From Seison nebaliae (taxonomy: Eukaryota > Rotifera > Pararotatoria > Seisonacea > Seisonidae), in NCBI GenBank assembly GCA_023231475.1, contig JALJEE010002490.1, positions 1 to 42,432 of the forward strand: a stretch of DNA of 42,432 nucleotides, read 5' to 3'. Each line of letters begins with the position of its first letter. Positions within the stretch are counted from its first letter, which is position 1. Made by a program: the position numbers and the translations under genes. The notes under the pieces are model-generated. The model ran no database searches. It saw only the letters and a program-made list of their open reading frames with translations, and was not told where the DNA came from. Below, piece by piece: positions 1-11,064 of this stretch.

Positions 1-755
1 TCAATTATTGAAACAATACGTGATGTCGGGACAGAAGAATCTACGGACACATTTCTAATTCTCCATTGTCGAACACATATTACATTTACATCTCTTCCCT
101 CACTTCTTTTCTATAATTTTAATGAGACGATTACTCATACGTAAATAAACTTCACATCTGACTCGAACGCTTCATATACTCGTTCCCAAATGCTTCGACC
201 TCCACCGTTTACATAAGTTCACATAAATAAGTCATTACCCGATTGACATCTGAGCGATGCTTAATCGGGCAATCTAAATCGGTTGAGCTTCGTCGCATAT
301 GGGTTTAATTGATCGTGACGCGACTGTGTTTATAAGTCACATCTTGTAACTTTACGAGAACATTATCTAACAAGTTGTTTGTAATCTTATACGTTGAGTT
401 GTAGTAGGATCGTTACAGTATAATAAATTTCAAAAGCATGCGAAATATCTGAATGGGAAGGTATCTATACATTTTATTTCTATTTTTATCATTCGAATAT
501 TTAGCTCATTCATTCGTTGGGATGGATTACAATTCCATATTAAACCAGTAACGGTTTTTTTTATGATTAACAGGCATTGAGTGGAATGTTGATAATTAAC
601 ATTAACCAAATTTCAAAGCTTTAGATTAAGTTTATTATAAGAAATTTGAATGGAATTTGATATTTCTTCAATTTCCTAAATTTCATCAATTTGAAATAAA
701 ATAACATGATAATTTGTTGTTTTTGAATCTTGGGATATCTTGACAGAATTGGAAG
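1..755. other. Upstream intergenic region, no gene seen
   Basis: I see no coding exon or RNA gene here. The stretch leads into the ADAR-like gene. A TTGACAG at 740-746 lies 9 nt before that gene's ATG at 756 and looks like a 3' splice site. It could belong to a 5'UTR intron or serve as a trans-splice acceptor. No clear TATA box or other promoter element stands out from the AT-rich background. Confidence 0.5.
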
Positions 756-3160
756 ATGAATATTCATCAAATAGAATCCTGGCGAGATCTGTTGAAGAGT
801 CGATCAGTGGAATTGGAGAAGATAAAACGTTTCGCCATTCCTGCACCGACAGAAGGTTTCAAGAATATTTTCCGCAAATTTCTCCTCCACAACGGTAATC
901 CGACGGCTTGTGTATATGAATATTGTTCTCAGCGGAAGATTCTACCTCCCAATATCGTCGAATCTTTCCACATGTTCACAAATAGTTGTTCCTCCGATTT
1001 TTGCTTTTCTGTCGAATTTCCTCAAATCATCAAATTTCCCATCGCGTATGGAAAAAATAAGAAACGAGCGACAAATAATGCGGCAATGATCGCTATGATA
1101 TATTTGCTTGCATTGCACGAGGAAGAGATTCTCGATATAAAATATGATATTAATTCCTTATACGATTCCGATTATCAATTACGTAAATTGGATAAAAGTG
1201 ATGCAGAATGGTTAATTTCTGAATCGTTACGAATTCACAATGAACCAGAGAATTATATGAAGTATCTCAAGCAAAAAATGAAAGAAATTGAGGATATTTC
1301 TATTTTGTTCCGGCATGCCAAAGAGTTCACTTATGCTGACATTATGGCACTTCAGAAACTTCGATGTCGAATGCCACGCTATCAACTATTGAAAATGGGA
1401 AAACGTTATCATTTTGAAACATCATTTTCATCAAAATTGAATACTCTAGATATGAGTAAGCCGATTTCTATAACGATAAATATCGAATTCGATGAAACGA
1501 ATGATATTACGAAAGAGTTGTCCATCTCGAATAAAATAGAACATTCTCATAACAGTTCATGTGAATTGTTGGGGGAGAGAAAAATCTGTGACTGGGCACT
1601 GATTTATCTATTGAAAGCCATCGTCAACGTCCAACGACAACAGGAATTATCAACGATGTTTGATCGTATAAATTCGAATATAATCAGAGAAATTCAAAAC
1701 AATGCTTCCATCATCGTTGCATTGGCACGTGCAGGAAATCAAGAATATTTTGGAGCGATTCTACAAACCTCAAAATCAGGAATTGGTGGATCGAAGATCG
1801 TAGCTTTTTCTTCATGTGCTGCCGGTGTCCATCAACATCGTCCCAAACAATTTTTCCAGGAGAATGTTAATTGTAGTGGTCGATATTTACACGACATGAG
1901 TATCATCACAACATTGAAACGATCATTTTGTATGTATCTGACAAGAGAGATCGAGAAATACAATACTTCATCTTATTCGATTTTCGAGAATGTTTATCCT
2001 GAACAACAGAACGTCATCTCATTTAAACGTTTCGGAAGTATTCGATTAAGAAAACGGTCAGATATCTGGTTCAATTTGTATCTGAATTTCATTCCAGATG
2101 GTGGGGCGAAAGATCTTTGTGATTTCATCGATGAAAATAAATTGAATAATGTTCCTGTAGATCAAGTAGCATTTCTGGAGAATGTACAGAGAGATGGATC
2201 GAATGAAGATGTAGAAATGAGTGATGAAACAGTCAATCAATTAAAAGAAGCAGTTGAAAATGAGAAGAAATTATGGAGTAAAGGTTGTCATATTCATAAT
2301 CTTCATGAATCTTATGCTCGAGATCGAGTCGCTCCATTTCATGTGAAGAATGTGAAATTTAATCAATCTACTTCTCTTCTCAATGACGAGGAACATAGCT
2401 CTCTTCCAATGTCATCATGTGATAAAATCCTCCAATGGCAAGTGATCGGATGGCAAGGTGGTTTACTCTCTTCAATCATAAATCCTATTTATATGAACAC
2501 GATAACTATCGCTGACAAAAAATTCCATTATCAATCTCTCTGTTCATCATTCTGTTGTCGCCTTGTCGATTTCCGTTTGAATGAGAAACTACCAACAGGA
2601 TATATCGTTAAACATCCATATATTGGACGACCATTCTCTGATACGAAATTCCCAAAACTAAGCCATTTAATTAGTGATGTGCAAATTAAATTAGAAGGTA
2701 GTCCGAGAAAAATACAAATCAATTCCAAAAATCCTTATATGATTCTTTATGCGGCTAATCATGAAAGTTGTGAATCGATCGATACGGCGAAAGGATTAGA
2801 AGCCAAATTCTCGGAAAAGAAAACTAACGCCAATACATTAACTCCTATGATATGTAAATTGGGTAATTTCAATAGATTCCGTATCGCATGGAGGAAATTG
2901 AACGATGGAATCGCCCAAACTCCCGAACATCGCGCTTATTATAATGAATTTGTCAAAGAGGTCAATTATCAACAATTGAAGAAGAAAATCAGTGAGGAAA
3001 GTGGATATTCGTTAGCGAAACAACACTTCCGAGAACATGTCGAAATAATTCAGTTAATTTTCATTTTCATTTCTTAAAAAATTCATTTTCTTATTTTAGA
3101 TTTGGAAAATGGAAATCTGCATCTCATTTGCTCAATCGATTTTCGATACCTATCAATTAA
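756..3160 (+). CDS. ADAR-family dsRNA-binding protein, catalytically dead deaminase domain
   Basis: A 785-residue protein from two exons, 756-3052 and 3100-3160, with a 47-nt GTT...TAG intron. Reading through the intron ends the protein at 3077 with a non-homologous tail. Splicing restores an ADAR-like end (FGKWKSASHLLNRFS). A dsRBD-like segment lies at about residues 47-120 (GKNKKRATNNAA). The deaminase-like domain covers about 320-785. All three zinc-site blocks have changed. HAE of active ADARs aligns with D380-M381-S382, so the proton-shuttling Glu is missing. PCGDA is PDGGA, with Cys replaced by D448. MSCSDK is MSSCDK, with the zinc Cys now S554 and a Cys one position later. WQVIGWQGGLLS near 561-572 keeps the family fold signature. 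Nematode ADR-1 and vertebrate ADAD proteins are known inactive relatives. An RNA-binding or editing-regulator role is inferred. Confidence 0.88.
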
Positions 3161-4019
3161 CCAAAATCAACTATAATCAACATTCAAAGATCTCTTTATA
3201 AAATAAACTCTTCTAAGAGAAAGATTTATCCATAAAAATTTTTGTTATAATATTCCAATTTGCCTTTTTTCCTAACAATTTTCGTTAAACTAAAATTCTA
3301 CCAATTTATATTCCAACTAATTTTCGAGAAGTAAAATATCGAAAACGAACGATAACTTAAATCCATTTTCTAAACTTCTAAACTTTGAATATTCTCATGA
3401 TGATTTTGATAAGAAATTATAAGATACAGAAGTAGATAAGTGTAAAAAAGTGTTAATAGTTGTGAGAATCGTTGAAGACAACGACTATTATTCTAGTATA
3501 AACTCCCTAACAAGTTCTTGTCATTTTTTTTGGAAAAAGTGTATTTTGTTTCCAAAAGAGTGATGACGATAAAGAAGAAGTAGAAGTGTCAAAAAATTTT
3601 GTTAAGTAAGAAGTAGAACTGTCCTAATTTGTAAGAAAAGAGAGCAGAGGTGTCCTATATTGCAGAAAAAAGAAGTAGAAGTCTCCGTAATGCTTGAAAG
3701 AGGAGTTAAAATATCTATTCTGATAAACCAAAAGAAGTAGAACTGTCCGAATGAAAAGCGTAGAATTGTCTGTTTTTGAAGAAAAGATCAAAATGATTGG
3801 AACTGTCCCGCATTCAAATTTGCTTGAATTATTTGGCGAATTCAATTTGTATTTCAAAATTAGTTTGATATTGGACGAATCGGTGAGTAATAAATTTTTG
3901 TTCTGAATTTTTTATGGAGTTCTAATTTTTGACACGGAAGAATTTTTGTAATTAAAGTTCAATTTTTGAGCATTTAAAAATATTTATTAAAAATTTTCTG
4001 TTCTAACAAAAAAAAAAGA
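3161..4019. other. Intergenic region containing the left minisatellite cluster
   Basis: No gene is supported between the ADAR-like gene and NDUFS5. The notable content is the repeat cluster at 3571-3810, listed separately. The rest is AT-rich and presumably holds the 3' end of the upstream gene and the promoter and 5'UTR of NDUFS5. Confidence 0.6.
3571..3810 (+). repeat. Degenerate ~31-bp tandem repeat, core AAGAAGTAGAACTGTCC
   Basis: About eight copies of a 17-nt core can be aligned by their TAGAACTGTCC part, at 3581, 3614, 3645, 3676, 3706, 3738, 3761 and 3798. The steps are 33, 31, 31, 30, 32, 23 and 37 nt. Two copies (3608-3624 and 3732-3748) match the core exactly; others vary, for example TAGAAGTGTC and CAGAGGTGTCC. 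The 12-15 nt between cores are AT-rich and not conserved. The same core occurs in inverse orientation at 39.9 kb and singly at 42.36 kb. It has repeat-and-spacer spacing, but it is a eukaryotic minisatellite with no cas genes. Confidence 0.8.
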
Positions 4020-4382
4020 ATGAATGAAACTCTCCGAACGAACACGGAAGGATTTGAGAAGAATGTGGGGAAAGTGATCGAAGGCAATTCACTTATGTTA
4101 CAATCGCCATTAACCAGAATGTTCGATAATTTATACACATATTCGTCTGGTCGTTGTCATAAATTTGATGGGAAATATCGAGAATGTCAAGCGAATTATG
4201 GTCCAACAAGAAGTCGAGAAATGTGTCGATATGAGTACGAGGATTTGAAGGAATGTGTATTTCTGGAAAAGACACACAAACGTCATTTGATTATACAGGA
4301 GGAACGTGAGAAACAAAAAAGAGCATTTTTACCATCTCCTGAATATGATACGTTCCATCGAAGGAAATTTCATGCAATTTGA
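4020..4382 (+). CDS. NDUFS5: NADH:ubiquinone oxidoreductase subunit NDUFS5 (complex I 15 kDa)
   Basis: A 120-residue intronless protein. Its core matches NDUFS5, an accessory subunit on the intermembrane-space side of mitochondrial complex I that is imported through the Mia40 disulfide relay. The twin CX9C signature is complete: CHKFDGKYREC followed by CRYEYEDLKEC, preceded by GR and followed by a charged helical tail. The N terminus, about 45 residues before the first Cys, is somewhat longer than in vertebrates. No alternative in-frame Met near the core looks better. The gene lies just downstream of the minisatellite cluster and 156 nt upstream of the next + strand gene. Confidence 0.9.
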   Translation: MNETLRTNTEGFEKNVGKVIEGNSLMLQSPLTRMFDNLYTYSSGRCHKFDGKYRECQANYGPTRSREMCRYEYEDLKECVFLEKTHKRHLIIQEEREKQKRAFLPSPEYDTFHRRKFHAI

Positions 4383-4538
4383 GAAAATTAGAAAAATTTT
4401 AATTTTTTTGTGATTGGAATTTAGATTGACTAGTTCAACTTACATTTGAGAAGGAATTGTTGAAAATAAATTGAAACTTTTCTTTCTTCCTTTCACTTTC
4501 TTTTTATTTTTCATTTCATATTTGTCATATTAAACGTC

Positions 4539-4706
4539 ATGTGTCACAAAGTCAAATGCCAAAAATGTCAGAAATGGACGTGGGCCGGATGTGGTCAACA
4601 TGTCGATCAAGTTCTCCTTTCCCTCAATCTTCTTCTTTCATTTCGTGCTCAGGTATTGAGAGGAGTAGAACCGAAAGATCGTTGTACTTGTCCGAAGAGA
4701 AGATGA
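4539..4706 (+). CDS. 41-residue Cys-rich protein, MCHxVxC...WAGCGxHV family
   Basis: The ORF is open for 55 codons, but a 42-nt segment at 4611-4652 has GTT...CAG ends. Removing it joins CGQHVDQ to VLRGVEPKDRCTCPKRR and gives a 41-residue protein. The layout is MCHKVKCQKC, then WTWAGCGQHV, then RCTC: two CxxC-like pairs with further Cys and His, which suggests zinc binding. I recall very small proteins of this layout, annotated as hypothetical, in fungi, plants and invertebrates. I know no assigned function. The intron length is a multiple of three, so the unspliced message would also be translatable. A long pyrimidine-rich stretch precedes the ATG (about 4478-4532). Confidence 0.7.
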   Translation: MCHKVKCQKCQKWTWAGCGQHVDQVLLSLNLLLSFRAQVLRGVEPKDRCTCPKRR

Positions 4707-4822
4707 ATTAAATTAATTCATAATCATTCAACTCACAATTAATTAGTATACGAGAAGAGAATTAGTTCCAATTAAAAATCTTATTCATTCTACATTTAAA
4801 AAAAAACATATAAAACAAAGCA

Positions 4823-6058
4823 TCAATAGTAGAACATTCCTAATAATTTTTTAAGTTCTCTCATTTTTTTCGAGGCGATTTCTTTCGCCATTTCTCCATT
4901 CGTCTTTATCGTTCGATAAAGTTCTCCTTCCAAATATTTCTCATTTGAACTCAATAATTCTTTGTAAATGGAACGAATTGGTTTGAAATGTTCAATCAAT
5001 TCAGATGTTAATAATCTCTTGTATTTAAATGTATCGATATTCGATGGTAATTGAGAGATAATATCATCGATCGATTGTTTCGTCATTAACGAATGAATTT
5101 TCAATAAATTTGAAATTCCTGGACGTTTCTTCTCATCATAATAGATGTCACTTATTGAATCAGTTACTGATTTTCTAATTTTTTTTGAAATTTCTTCTTC
5201 CTCATCGATGATGGAGATGGTGGAGAATTTATCTTTCGATGATTTGGACATCTTCTCCTCTGGTCGTCTCAACGAATTGATCTTACTAAATTCATCTAAT
5301 TAATTAATAGAAACAAATAAGAATTAAGAATTAAGACAAACAAAAAGAAAACTTAAGAGAATTTGAGGAATTACAAAAATTTCCGAATTTGTATATTGGT
5401 TGAATTTACGTGCAATGTCTCTAGTGATTTGGACATGTTGAACATTATCTTCTCCAATCGGTACATGAGTAGAACTGAAGAATTTAAATTTGTGATTAAG
5501 AGAAATGAGAACTCGTATAATAAGATATCAGCCGCCTGTAAAATTGGATAAGTGAAGAGACCGACAGTTGCTTCTTCCCGATTTTTTGATTTCTCCTATG
5601 AAAATGATTAATTTGAATAAAAGAAAATTTAAATAAAACTTTGAAATGATGTAATTGTTTCAATCGAGAAATTGTTGTAAAATTATTGAGAATTGTTTGT
5701 AATTCTGAATGTTCATTCACCTGTTAATAGAAGATAAGAATGAATGTAAAGAAATGAGTAGAAATAGAACATCTGATTGGAGGAATAATGTGGATTTATT
5801 GGGATGGATACCTGAAGCGACTAAAGAAGCGATCATTCGATTTATATTTAATTTCAATTTATTTCCATCATGAAATTCAGTTTTTTGAAAATCAGGAGGA
5901 ATCGATGTTAACGAATGATAATCAACAACTGACAAATATAATTTGTTGTCCTTCTCTTCTTGCAAATCTCGCCAGAGAGTTATGGCACCAAAATAATTAC
6001 CAATATGAGGAACACCTGTAGGCTGAATACCAGAGAAGACGATTCGTTTCAATGACAT
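4823..6058 (-). CDS. WARS2: Mitochondrial tryptophanyl-tRNA synthetase (WARS2)
   Basis: A 348-residue protein from five exons: 6058-5771, 5720-5640, 5595-5513, 5474-5353 and 5295-4823. The introns are 50, 44, 38 and 57 nt, and all begin GTT. It charges tRNA-Trp in the mitochondrion and is a class Ic synthetase. FSGIQPTGVPHIGNYFGA near residue 8 carries the HIGH-type motif (H18 to N21). ATVGLFTYPILQAADILLY and THVPIGEDNVQHVQ are family blocks. EKMSKS at about 205-210 is the KMSKS loop. Length is close to human WARS2 (360). The presequence is very short, since Met1 lies only seven residues before FSGIQ, so a further upstream start cannot be excluded. A TTTTCTTTATCAG ends 7 nt before the ATG and resembles a splice acceptor. 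The gene is convergent with the 41-residue gene, 116 nt apart. Confidence 0.93.
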
Positions 6059-6571
6059 AATCGAACTGATAAAGAAAATTTATATTAAAAACGCATAATT
6101 TATTATGATCGATCTATCAATTAAAAATAGATGGGAATAGTAATAGAAATACTAGAAAAGAAGAAAGTAGATGAATGAATCATCTCTCAATTTATGAAAA
6201 GAAGAACGGATAAATTGAGGATAAATCTGGAGGATAAATCTGGAGGATATATTGGAAATTAATCGATTTTATTAATATGTGGACATCGATTCCCAAATAA
6301 TAAAATTATTATCATGATTAACAAAAAAAGAAAAGAAAGGAAACTGTTAGGTATTAGGTTCAACAAAAGAAAAATATTCGAGAAAATTTTAACAATAATA
6401 AAATTCACATTTTTATTCACATTACACATTTGATTTCCACCTCCAAATTTTAGAAGAAAAAATAAAGATATTCTTTTCAATCTCCCTCTCGACTCATTCT
6501 TCTTCTTTTGATAGTCCAACGAAAATTGTTGTTATTATTATTATTATTATTATTATTGTGTTTTTCTCTCA
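6059..6571. other. Spacer between SLC16 transporter and WARS2, with short repeats
   Basis: Both flanking genes are on the minus strand, so this holds the transporter's 3'UTR and the WARS2 promoter or 5'UTR. A 13-nt unit (GAGGATAAATCTG) is repeated about 2.5 times near 6217-6249. An ATT trinucleotide run lies at about 6534-6557. An open frame at 6259-6519 is low-complexity and shows no family features. Confidence 0.5.
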
Positions 6572-8251
6572 TCAATCATTTTGATAATTTACCCAACTAA
6601 TTCGTTTGGAATTGGGAGAACATTTTCTCGGATAAATCGGTTCATCATTCAAAGGACATTCAACATCTTCACGACTATCCAAATTCATATAATTATTATT
6701 ATTATTATTATTATTATTATTGTTGATGGAGAGATTGTCTTGTTCTTTTTCTTTCGCTTTTCTTAAACGATCAATAATTGGAATAAAAATTAATATTAAT
6801 CCAGATGCAGCAATAAATACTCCACAAGTGACATAAGTTAAAGTATAAGATTCAGTTTTATCTCGTAACCATCCACAGAAAGCTGGTCCGCCCAACGTAG
6901 CAAAACCTTGGAACATTAAGGTAAGACCGAAAGAATTAGTCAATTTATCAATTCCAAATTGATCCACCAACAGAATGGGTGTAAGAAGAACATAAGAACC
7001 GATGAAGAATCCGAACCAAACCGAATAAAATAAGAAAACACCGAAATTAATACAAATATAATCTTGAATTATTGTCACAATTCCACATAATGTCAACGAC
7101 GATGAATAGAGGAAGAGTACCGATATTTTGGGATGATCTGCTAAAAGACCGAAAAATATTCTTGCAACTGTATTGGCGATACCAATAGCTGAAATGAGCC
7201 ATGCCGCTTGTGTTGTTGGAATTCCACGTTCTTTTGCTTGATCAACAATTAATAAATATGGTACATTATAACCGATCATTGTTAAGATGTTACTAATAAC
7301 GATGAGAACGAATTTCATGTCATGGAAGAGTGATGGATCTAATAATTCTTTCATCACATCTCTTGTTTCGATGGACCAATAACGAACGAAACTTGATTTT
7401 GGTTTTATTTTCTTCTCACTATTTTCGATTAATTGTTTTCTCACGCTATAACTTTCCTTATCATCTTCAACAACATCTCCAGCCATTTGATTCATAAAAT
7501 CCGTTTTCTCTATTACTCGTTTCTTATAATATTCTCGACGCATATCAATCTTACGACGAATTACTTCCGCTGGTTCCGACGGTAATGGTTTCATAATCGT
7601 TCCAAATAAGACACATTCAAATATTATTCCAGAGATAAGTAAAACCGTTCCACGCCATAAATATTCTCTTAATAAATATTCGGTGAAAGGAGCAAAAAGA
7701 AATGTTCCAATTCCAGAACCACAAACCGCTAAACCGGTAGCGAATGCTCGTCGATTTTCAAAATAAAATCCAACACTGACAATAGCGGGAAGATAAACGA
7801 GTCCCATTCCAAATCCTCCAATGACGCCCATTGTCAGAAAAAGCCAATTAACTTCAGTGACGAAAGAGGAAGCACAAAAACCGATAGCAGCAATTACGGC
7901 ACCAGACATTGTTGTTATTCGACAACCAAATTTATTCGTTATCATCGAAGCAATCGGTCCTGATATGAATGTCACTGCAGGAATTAATGCTCCAATCCAA
8001 CTCATAATAGCTCTTGATGAATCGAAATATTTGATTAGAGGTGGAACGAGTACACCGAATGAATAGACAACACCATCGGCAATGACATGAATTAGGAATG
8101 AAGCGATGACAATGACCCAACCCCATCCACCATCAGGTACAGGACAATCAATTTCTACCGCCGTATCTTCAATATGCAATTCATTTGTTGATTGTTCTTT
8201 AATTCTTCGGATTTCTCTTTTTTCCGCTTTCGTTAATTTTCTCTCGTCCAT
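6572..8251 (-). CDS. SLC16 monocarboxylate-transporter-like protein
   Basis: A 559-residue, intronless, 12-helix major facilitator protein. From Met at 8251, the SLC16 signature DGGWGWVIVIASF is at about residues 40-52, before helix 1. The second signature, FYFENRRAFATGLAVCGSGIG, lies at the helix 4-5 region. A long charged cytoplasmic loop of about 80 residues separates the two six-helix halves, as in the family. The N terminus is basic and the C terminus carries a run of about 12 Asn encoded by an ATT/AAT repeat. An in-frame ATG at 8305 would add 18 residues, but the one at 8251 has a better context (CAAAATGG) and fits the family. SLC16 members move lactate, pyruvate, creatine, thyroid hormone or aromatic amino acids; the substrate here cannot be told. 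Confidence 0.9.
   Translation of the reverse strand: MDERKLTKAEKREIRRIKEQSTNELHIEDTAVEIDCPVPDGGWGWVIVIASFLIHVIADGVVYSFGVLVPPLIKYFDSSRAIMSWIGALIPAVTFISGPIASMITNKFGCRITTMSGAVIAAIGFCASSFVTEVNWLFLTMGVIGGFGMGLVYLPAIVSVGFYFENRRAFATGLAVCGSGIGTFLFAPFTEYLLREYLWRGTVLLISGIIFECVLFGTIMKPLPSEPAEVIRRKIDMRREYYKKRVIEKTDFMNQMAGDVVEDDKESYSVRKQLIENSEKKIKPKSSFVRYWSIETRDVMKELLDPSLFHDMKFVLIVISNILTMIGYNVPYLLIVDQAKERGIPTTQAAWLISAIGIANTVARIFFGLLADHPKISVLFLYSSSLTLCGIVTIIQDYICINFGVFLFYSVWFGFFIGSYVLLTPILLVDQFGIDKLTNSFGLTLMFQGFATLGGPAFCGWLRDKTESYTLTYVTCGVFIAASGLILIFIPIIDRLRKAKEKEQDNLSINNNNNNNNNNNYMNLDSREDVECPLNDEPIYPRKCSPNSKRISWVNYQND
6691..6722. repeat. ATT trinucleotide run encoding poly-Asn
   Basis: About ten ATT units on the + strand lie inside the transporter's C-terminal coding region and encode an Asn run near its end. 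The repeat is probably variable in length. Confidence 0.85.
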
Positions 8252-9900
8252 TTTGGAAAAGAAGATCCGATTTATTCGGAATATAAACACAAAATGATTT
8301 ACCACAAACTTCTTGTTCTTTTGGTGATATTAAATGCAAACTTATCTTTTAGTCTTTTAAGAAAGAAACGTGAATTCTGAATTAAATCATTCTTTTTCAT
8401 TTTTTCATTTCAATAGAAAATTCTTAATCTCAAATTTTAAGCTTAACTTCTAATTGGAAAAGATAAAAATAAACCTGTTCTTTTTCTAAAATTTCACTCA
8501 TTTCTTACTGAAAATAAGAGACATTTGTATCTTTTCTCCATCTTTCATCTCTCCATGAATTAATCTCTTAATTAACTTAACATTTTATCAAATGTAAGAT
8601 TTACTCTAAAATAATTTTGAAATTAAATTTACTCTAAAATAATTAAAGCACTTTGAATGATTAATTGAAATTTTTAATTAATTTAATTAATTTGATGAAT
8701 ATTTTTTTTGTCATGGGAAGTTCATTTGAATTTAAAAGAATGTTTAAAAATTGATGACTAATTAAAAGTTAAATGTCATGGAATTGACAGTTGATCTGAA
8801 TATAAAATTATTTTCCATATCGAAATTACAATTGAAATTACTTCAAATCATTTTCCGATTAAGATATTATTCGAATTGAGTTTAATGAAGATTCAATTAT
8901 TTCATATTAATCTGAAGAATTGAACGTGACAAATTTAGGAGATATGCAAACATTTCGGTTAAACGTAGACAGAAAACAGCTAAAGAGATGAAGTCGATGT
9001 AAAAAAATAGTGTAGTAGAAGTATGATGGCACTTTTCCCATGTCACTTACACATGGTAAACCATTTCAATCCCACATAATACTCTTGTAGACGAAATCGG
9101 TTTCTTTTTGTTCTCTCTTCAGACATTGAACCTTCTCTCGCTCTCTACTCATACCACAACATTTCCTTCGTACAAATATTATTTCTATATGTATTCATCA
9201 CAAGACGGATATACATATGTCATTCTTTCTCTTTTGTCATTAATGAAAAATTCATTCATATGATATCCAATTCCGTTATGTAACCATTAATAATTCATAA
9301 TGATAATGATCATCATCATCATCGTCTTGTTCATGTTGATGATATCGATGAGATCAATATAAAATTCTAAAGAAATTTCCATATGAAGTTATCCAATATA
9401 ACCATAAAAATGATAAATTGAGACGATTATTGAATATATCGATAATCGTTTCTTTTACCATCGTCCATACCTCGATGTCTATATAAGGCGAATGATTATT
9501 TTCGATGTTTGTTCTATGTTGATTGTTATTGTTGATGATGATGAAAAAACAAAATTTGTAAATGATCATTTCTGATTGATAAGGAGAGGATAAGACGATG
9601 TGAAGGAGATTTTTTTCTTTTCCATTTCCATTTGAAAAATTCTAAAGAAAAATTTTTTTTTCTCTTTTTTCAGATTATATTCTTCTTTCACAAATTAATG
9701 AAATAAATTTGAATTAGGGGATAGTTTGTTGAAGAAGAAATTAATTAGTTTATTCCATCAGAGAAATAAATGAACAAAGATTGTTAGGTAATTTTTCAGA
9801 GAACATTCAACAATAATATTCAATACAATCATTTTCAAAAAATCTCATTCAATCAAATCCAAATTATTATTTAATTTATATTAAAATAATTTCTCTAAAT
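8252..9900. other. Divergent intergenic region, no gene seen
   Basis: It lies between the start of the SLC16 gene (-) and the start of the PHKG gene (+), so it should hold both promoters. I find no exon with recognisable protein or RNA features. A CAT-rich stretch (about 9309-9331) and a short inverted pair CCATGT...ACATGG (about 9038-9056) are visible. The open frame at 9354-9569 (-) looks random. Confidence 0.5.
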
Positions 9901-11064
9901 ATGACGAATGAGAATGAGACGGAACAACAACATGACACAAGTCGTAGTCATAGTCGTGAATTGTACACGAAATATGATTTGAAAGAGATTTTGGGTAAAG
10001 GCGTTAGTAGTATCGTCCGTCGTGGAATACAAAAGAGTAGTGGAAGAGAATTTGCAGTGAAAATGATCGAATTCGGTTCAGAAGAGACAGACGAGCAAAA
10101 AGCGTTGAAAGAGTCGACATTGCGAGAAATTTCGATTTTGAAGGAATTGAATGGACATGCAAATATCATCAATTTACAAGAAGAATTTCTCACTCCTCAT
10201 AATTGTTTCATCGTTTTCGAAATTTGTCGTGGTGGAGAATTATTCGATTATTTAACTAGAGTTGTTCATTTGAGTGAGAGGAAAACAAGAAATATTATGA
10301 CGCCCATTCTCCAAGCGGTGAAATATATGCACGAGAAGAATATCGTTCATCGAGATCTCAAACCGGAAAATATTCTATTAGACGAACATCATCAAGTAAA
10401 AATTACAGATTTCGGTTTTGCCGAATGTGTCCGAAATGATGAGAGTTTGAGAGATTTGTGTGGAACTCCGGGATATTTAGCACCCGAAGTTCTCTCATGT
10501 TCAATGAATACAAATTCGAAAGGTTATGGACGTCCAGTGGACATGTGGGCGTGTGGTGTTATTATGTACACATTAATGTCGGGTTCTCCCCCATTTTGGC
10601 ATCGGAAACAATTGACAATGTTAAGAATGATAATGAAAGGAAATTATACGTTTGATGGAGCGGAATGGTTAGATGCGACCGATGCCTCCAAAGATCTCAT
10701 TCGACAAATGTTGACGGTCAATCCGAAAAAACGGATAAATGCAACCGAAGCTTTAAATCATCATTTTTTAGCTGGTGCCAACACTGATAATGAAAAGAAA
10801 TTCAAAGCACGTTTTGTATTGAGATCGAAATTAATCGCTATCATGTTCATTGTCGCCATGAAACATCAACGACTTCAACCGAGAATTGTGAAAGGTGAAG
10901 ATATTATCGCCGATCCATATCGATATAAAACTCTTCGGAAGATTATTGATGGTGGAGCATTCTTCGCTTATGGTCACTGGGTGAAACGAGGCGATCAACA
11001 GAACAGAGCGGCTCTTTTCGAAATGGAGAATCGTCGAACGGTTCTTCAAACATCCAAAGCTTAA
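9901..11064 (+). CDS. PHKG: Phosphorylase b kinase gamma catalytic subunit
   Basis: A 387-residue intronless Ser/Thr kinase. It is the catalytic subunit of phosphorylase kinase, which activates glycogen phosphorylase in response to calcium/calmodulin. The family-specific glycine loop LGKGVSSIVRRGI is at residues 31-43, catalytic Lys K54 in FAVKMI, HRDLKPEN at 150-157, DFGFAE at 170-175 and GTPGYLAPEV after it. YGRPVDMWACGVIMYTLMSG and SPPFWHRKQLTMLRMIM are nearly diagnostic of PHKG. The activation segment has no phosphorylatable residue at the usual position, consistent with constitutive kinase activity restrained by other subunits. The C-terminal regulatory part ends with IDGGAFFAYGHWVKRG and QQNRAALFE, both PHKG hallmarks of the calmodulin-binding tail. 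Length equals vertebrate PHKG1 (387). Confidence 0.96.
   Translation: MTNENETEQQHDTSRSHSRELYTKYDLKEILGKGVSSIVRRGIQKSSGREFAVKMIEFGSEETDEQKALKESTLREISILKELNGHANIINLQEEFLTPHNCFIVFEICRGGELFDYLTRVVHLSERKTRNIMTPILQAVKYMHEKNIVHRDLKPENILLDEHHQVKITDFGFAECVRNDESLRDLCGTPGYLAPEVLSCSMNTNSKGYGRPVDMWACGVIMYTLMSGSPPFWHRKQLTMLRMIMKGNYTFDGAEWLDATDASKDLIRQMLTVNPKKRINATEALNHHFLAGANTDNEKKFKARFVLRSKLIAIMFIVAMKHQRLQPRIVKGEDIIADPYRYKTLRKIIDGGAFFAYGHWVKRGDQQNRAALFEMENRRTVLQTSKA

Noticed and set aside
3571-3810. CRISPR-like array
   Set aside because: Repeat cores vary, spacing is uneven, the DNA is animal nuclear DNA with spliceosomal introns, and there are no cas genes. Treated as a minisatellite.
6259-6519. 86-codon open frame on - between the transporter and WARS2
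   Set aside because: Low-complexity Ile/Leu/Phe translation of UTR-like DNA containing tandem repeats.
8252-8305. Upstream ATG at 8305 as the transporter start
   Set aside because: It adds a hydrophobic stretch absent in SLC16 proteins; the ATG at 8251 has a better context and a family-like N terminus.
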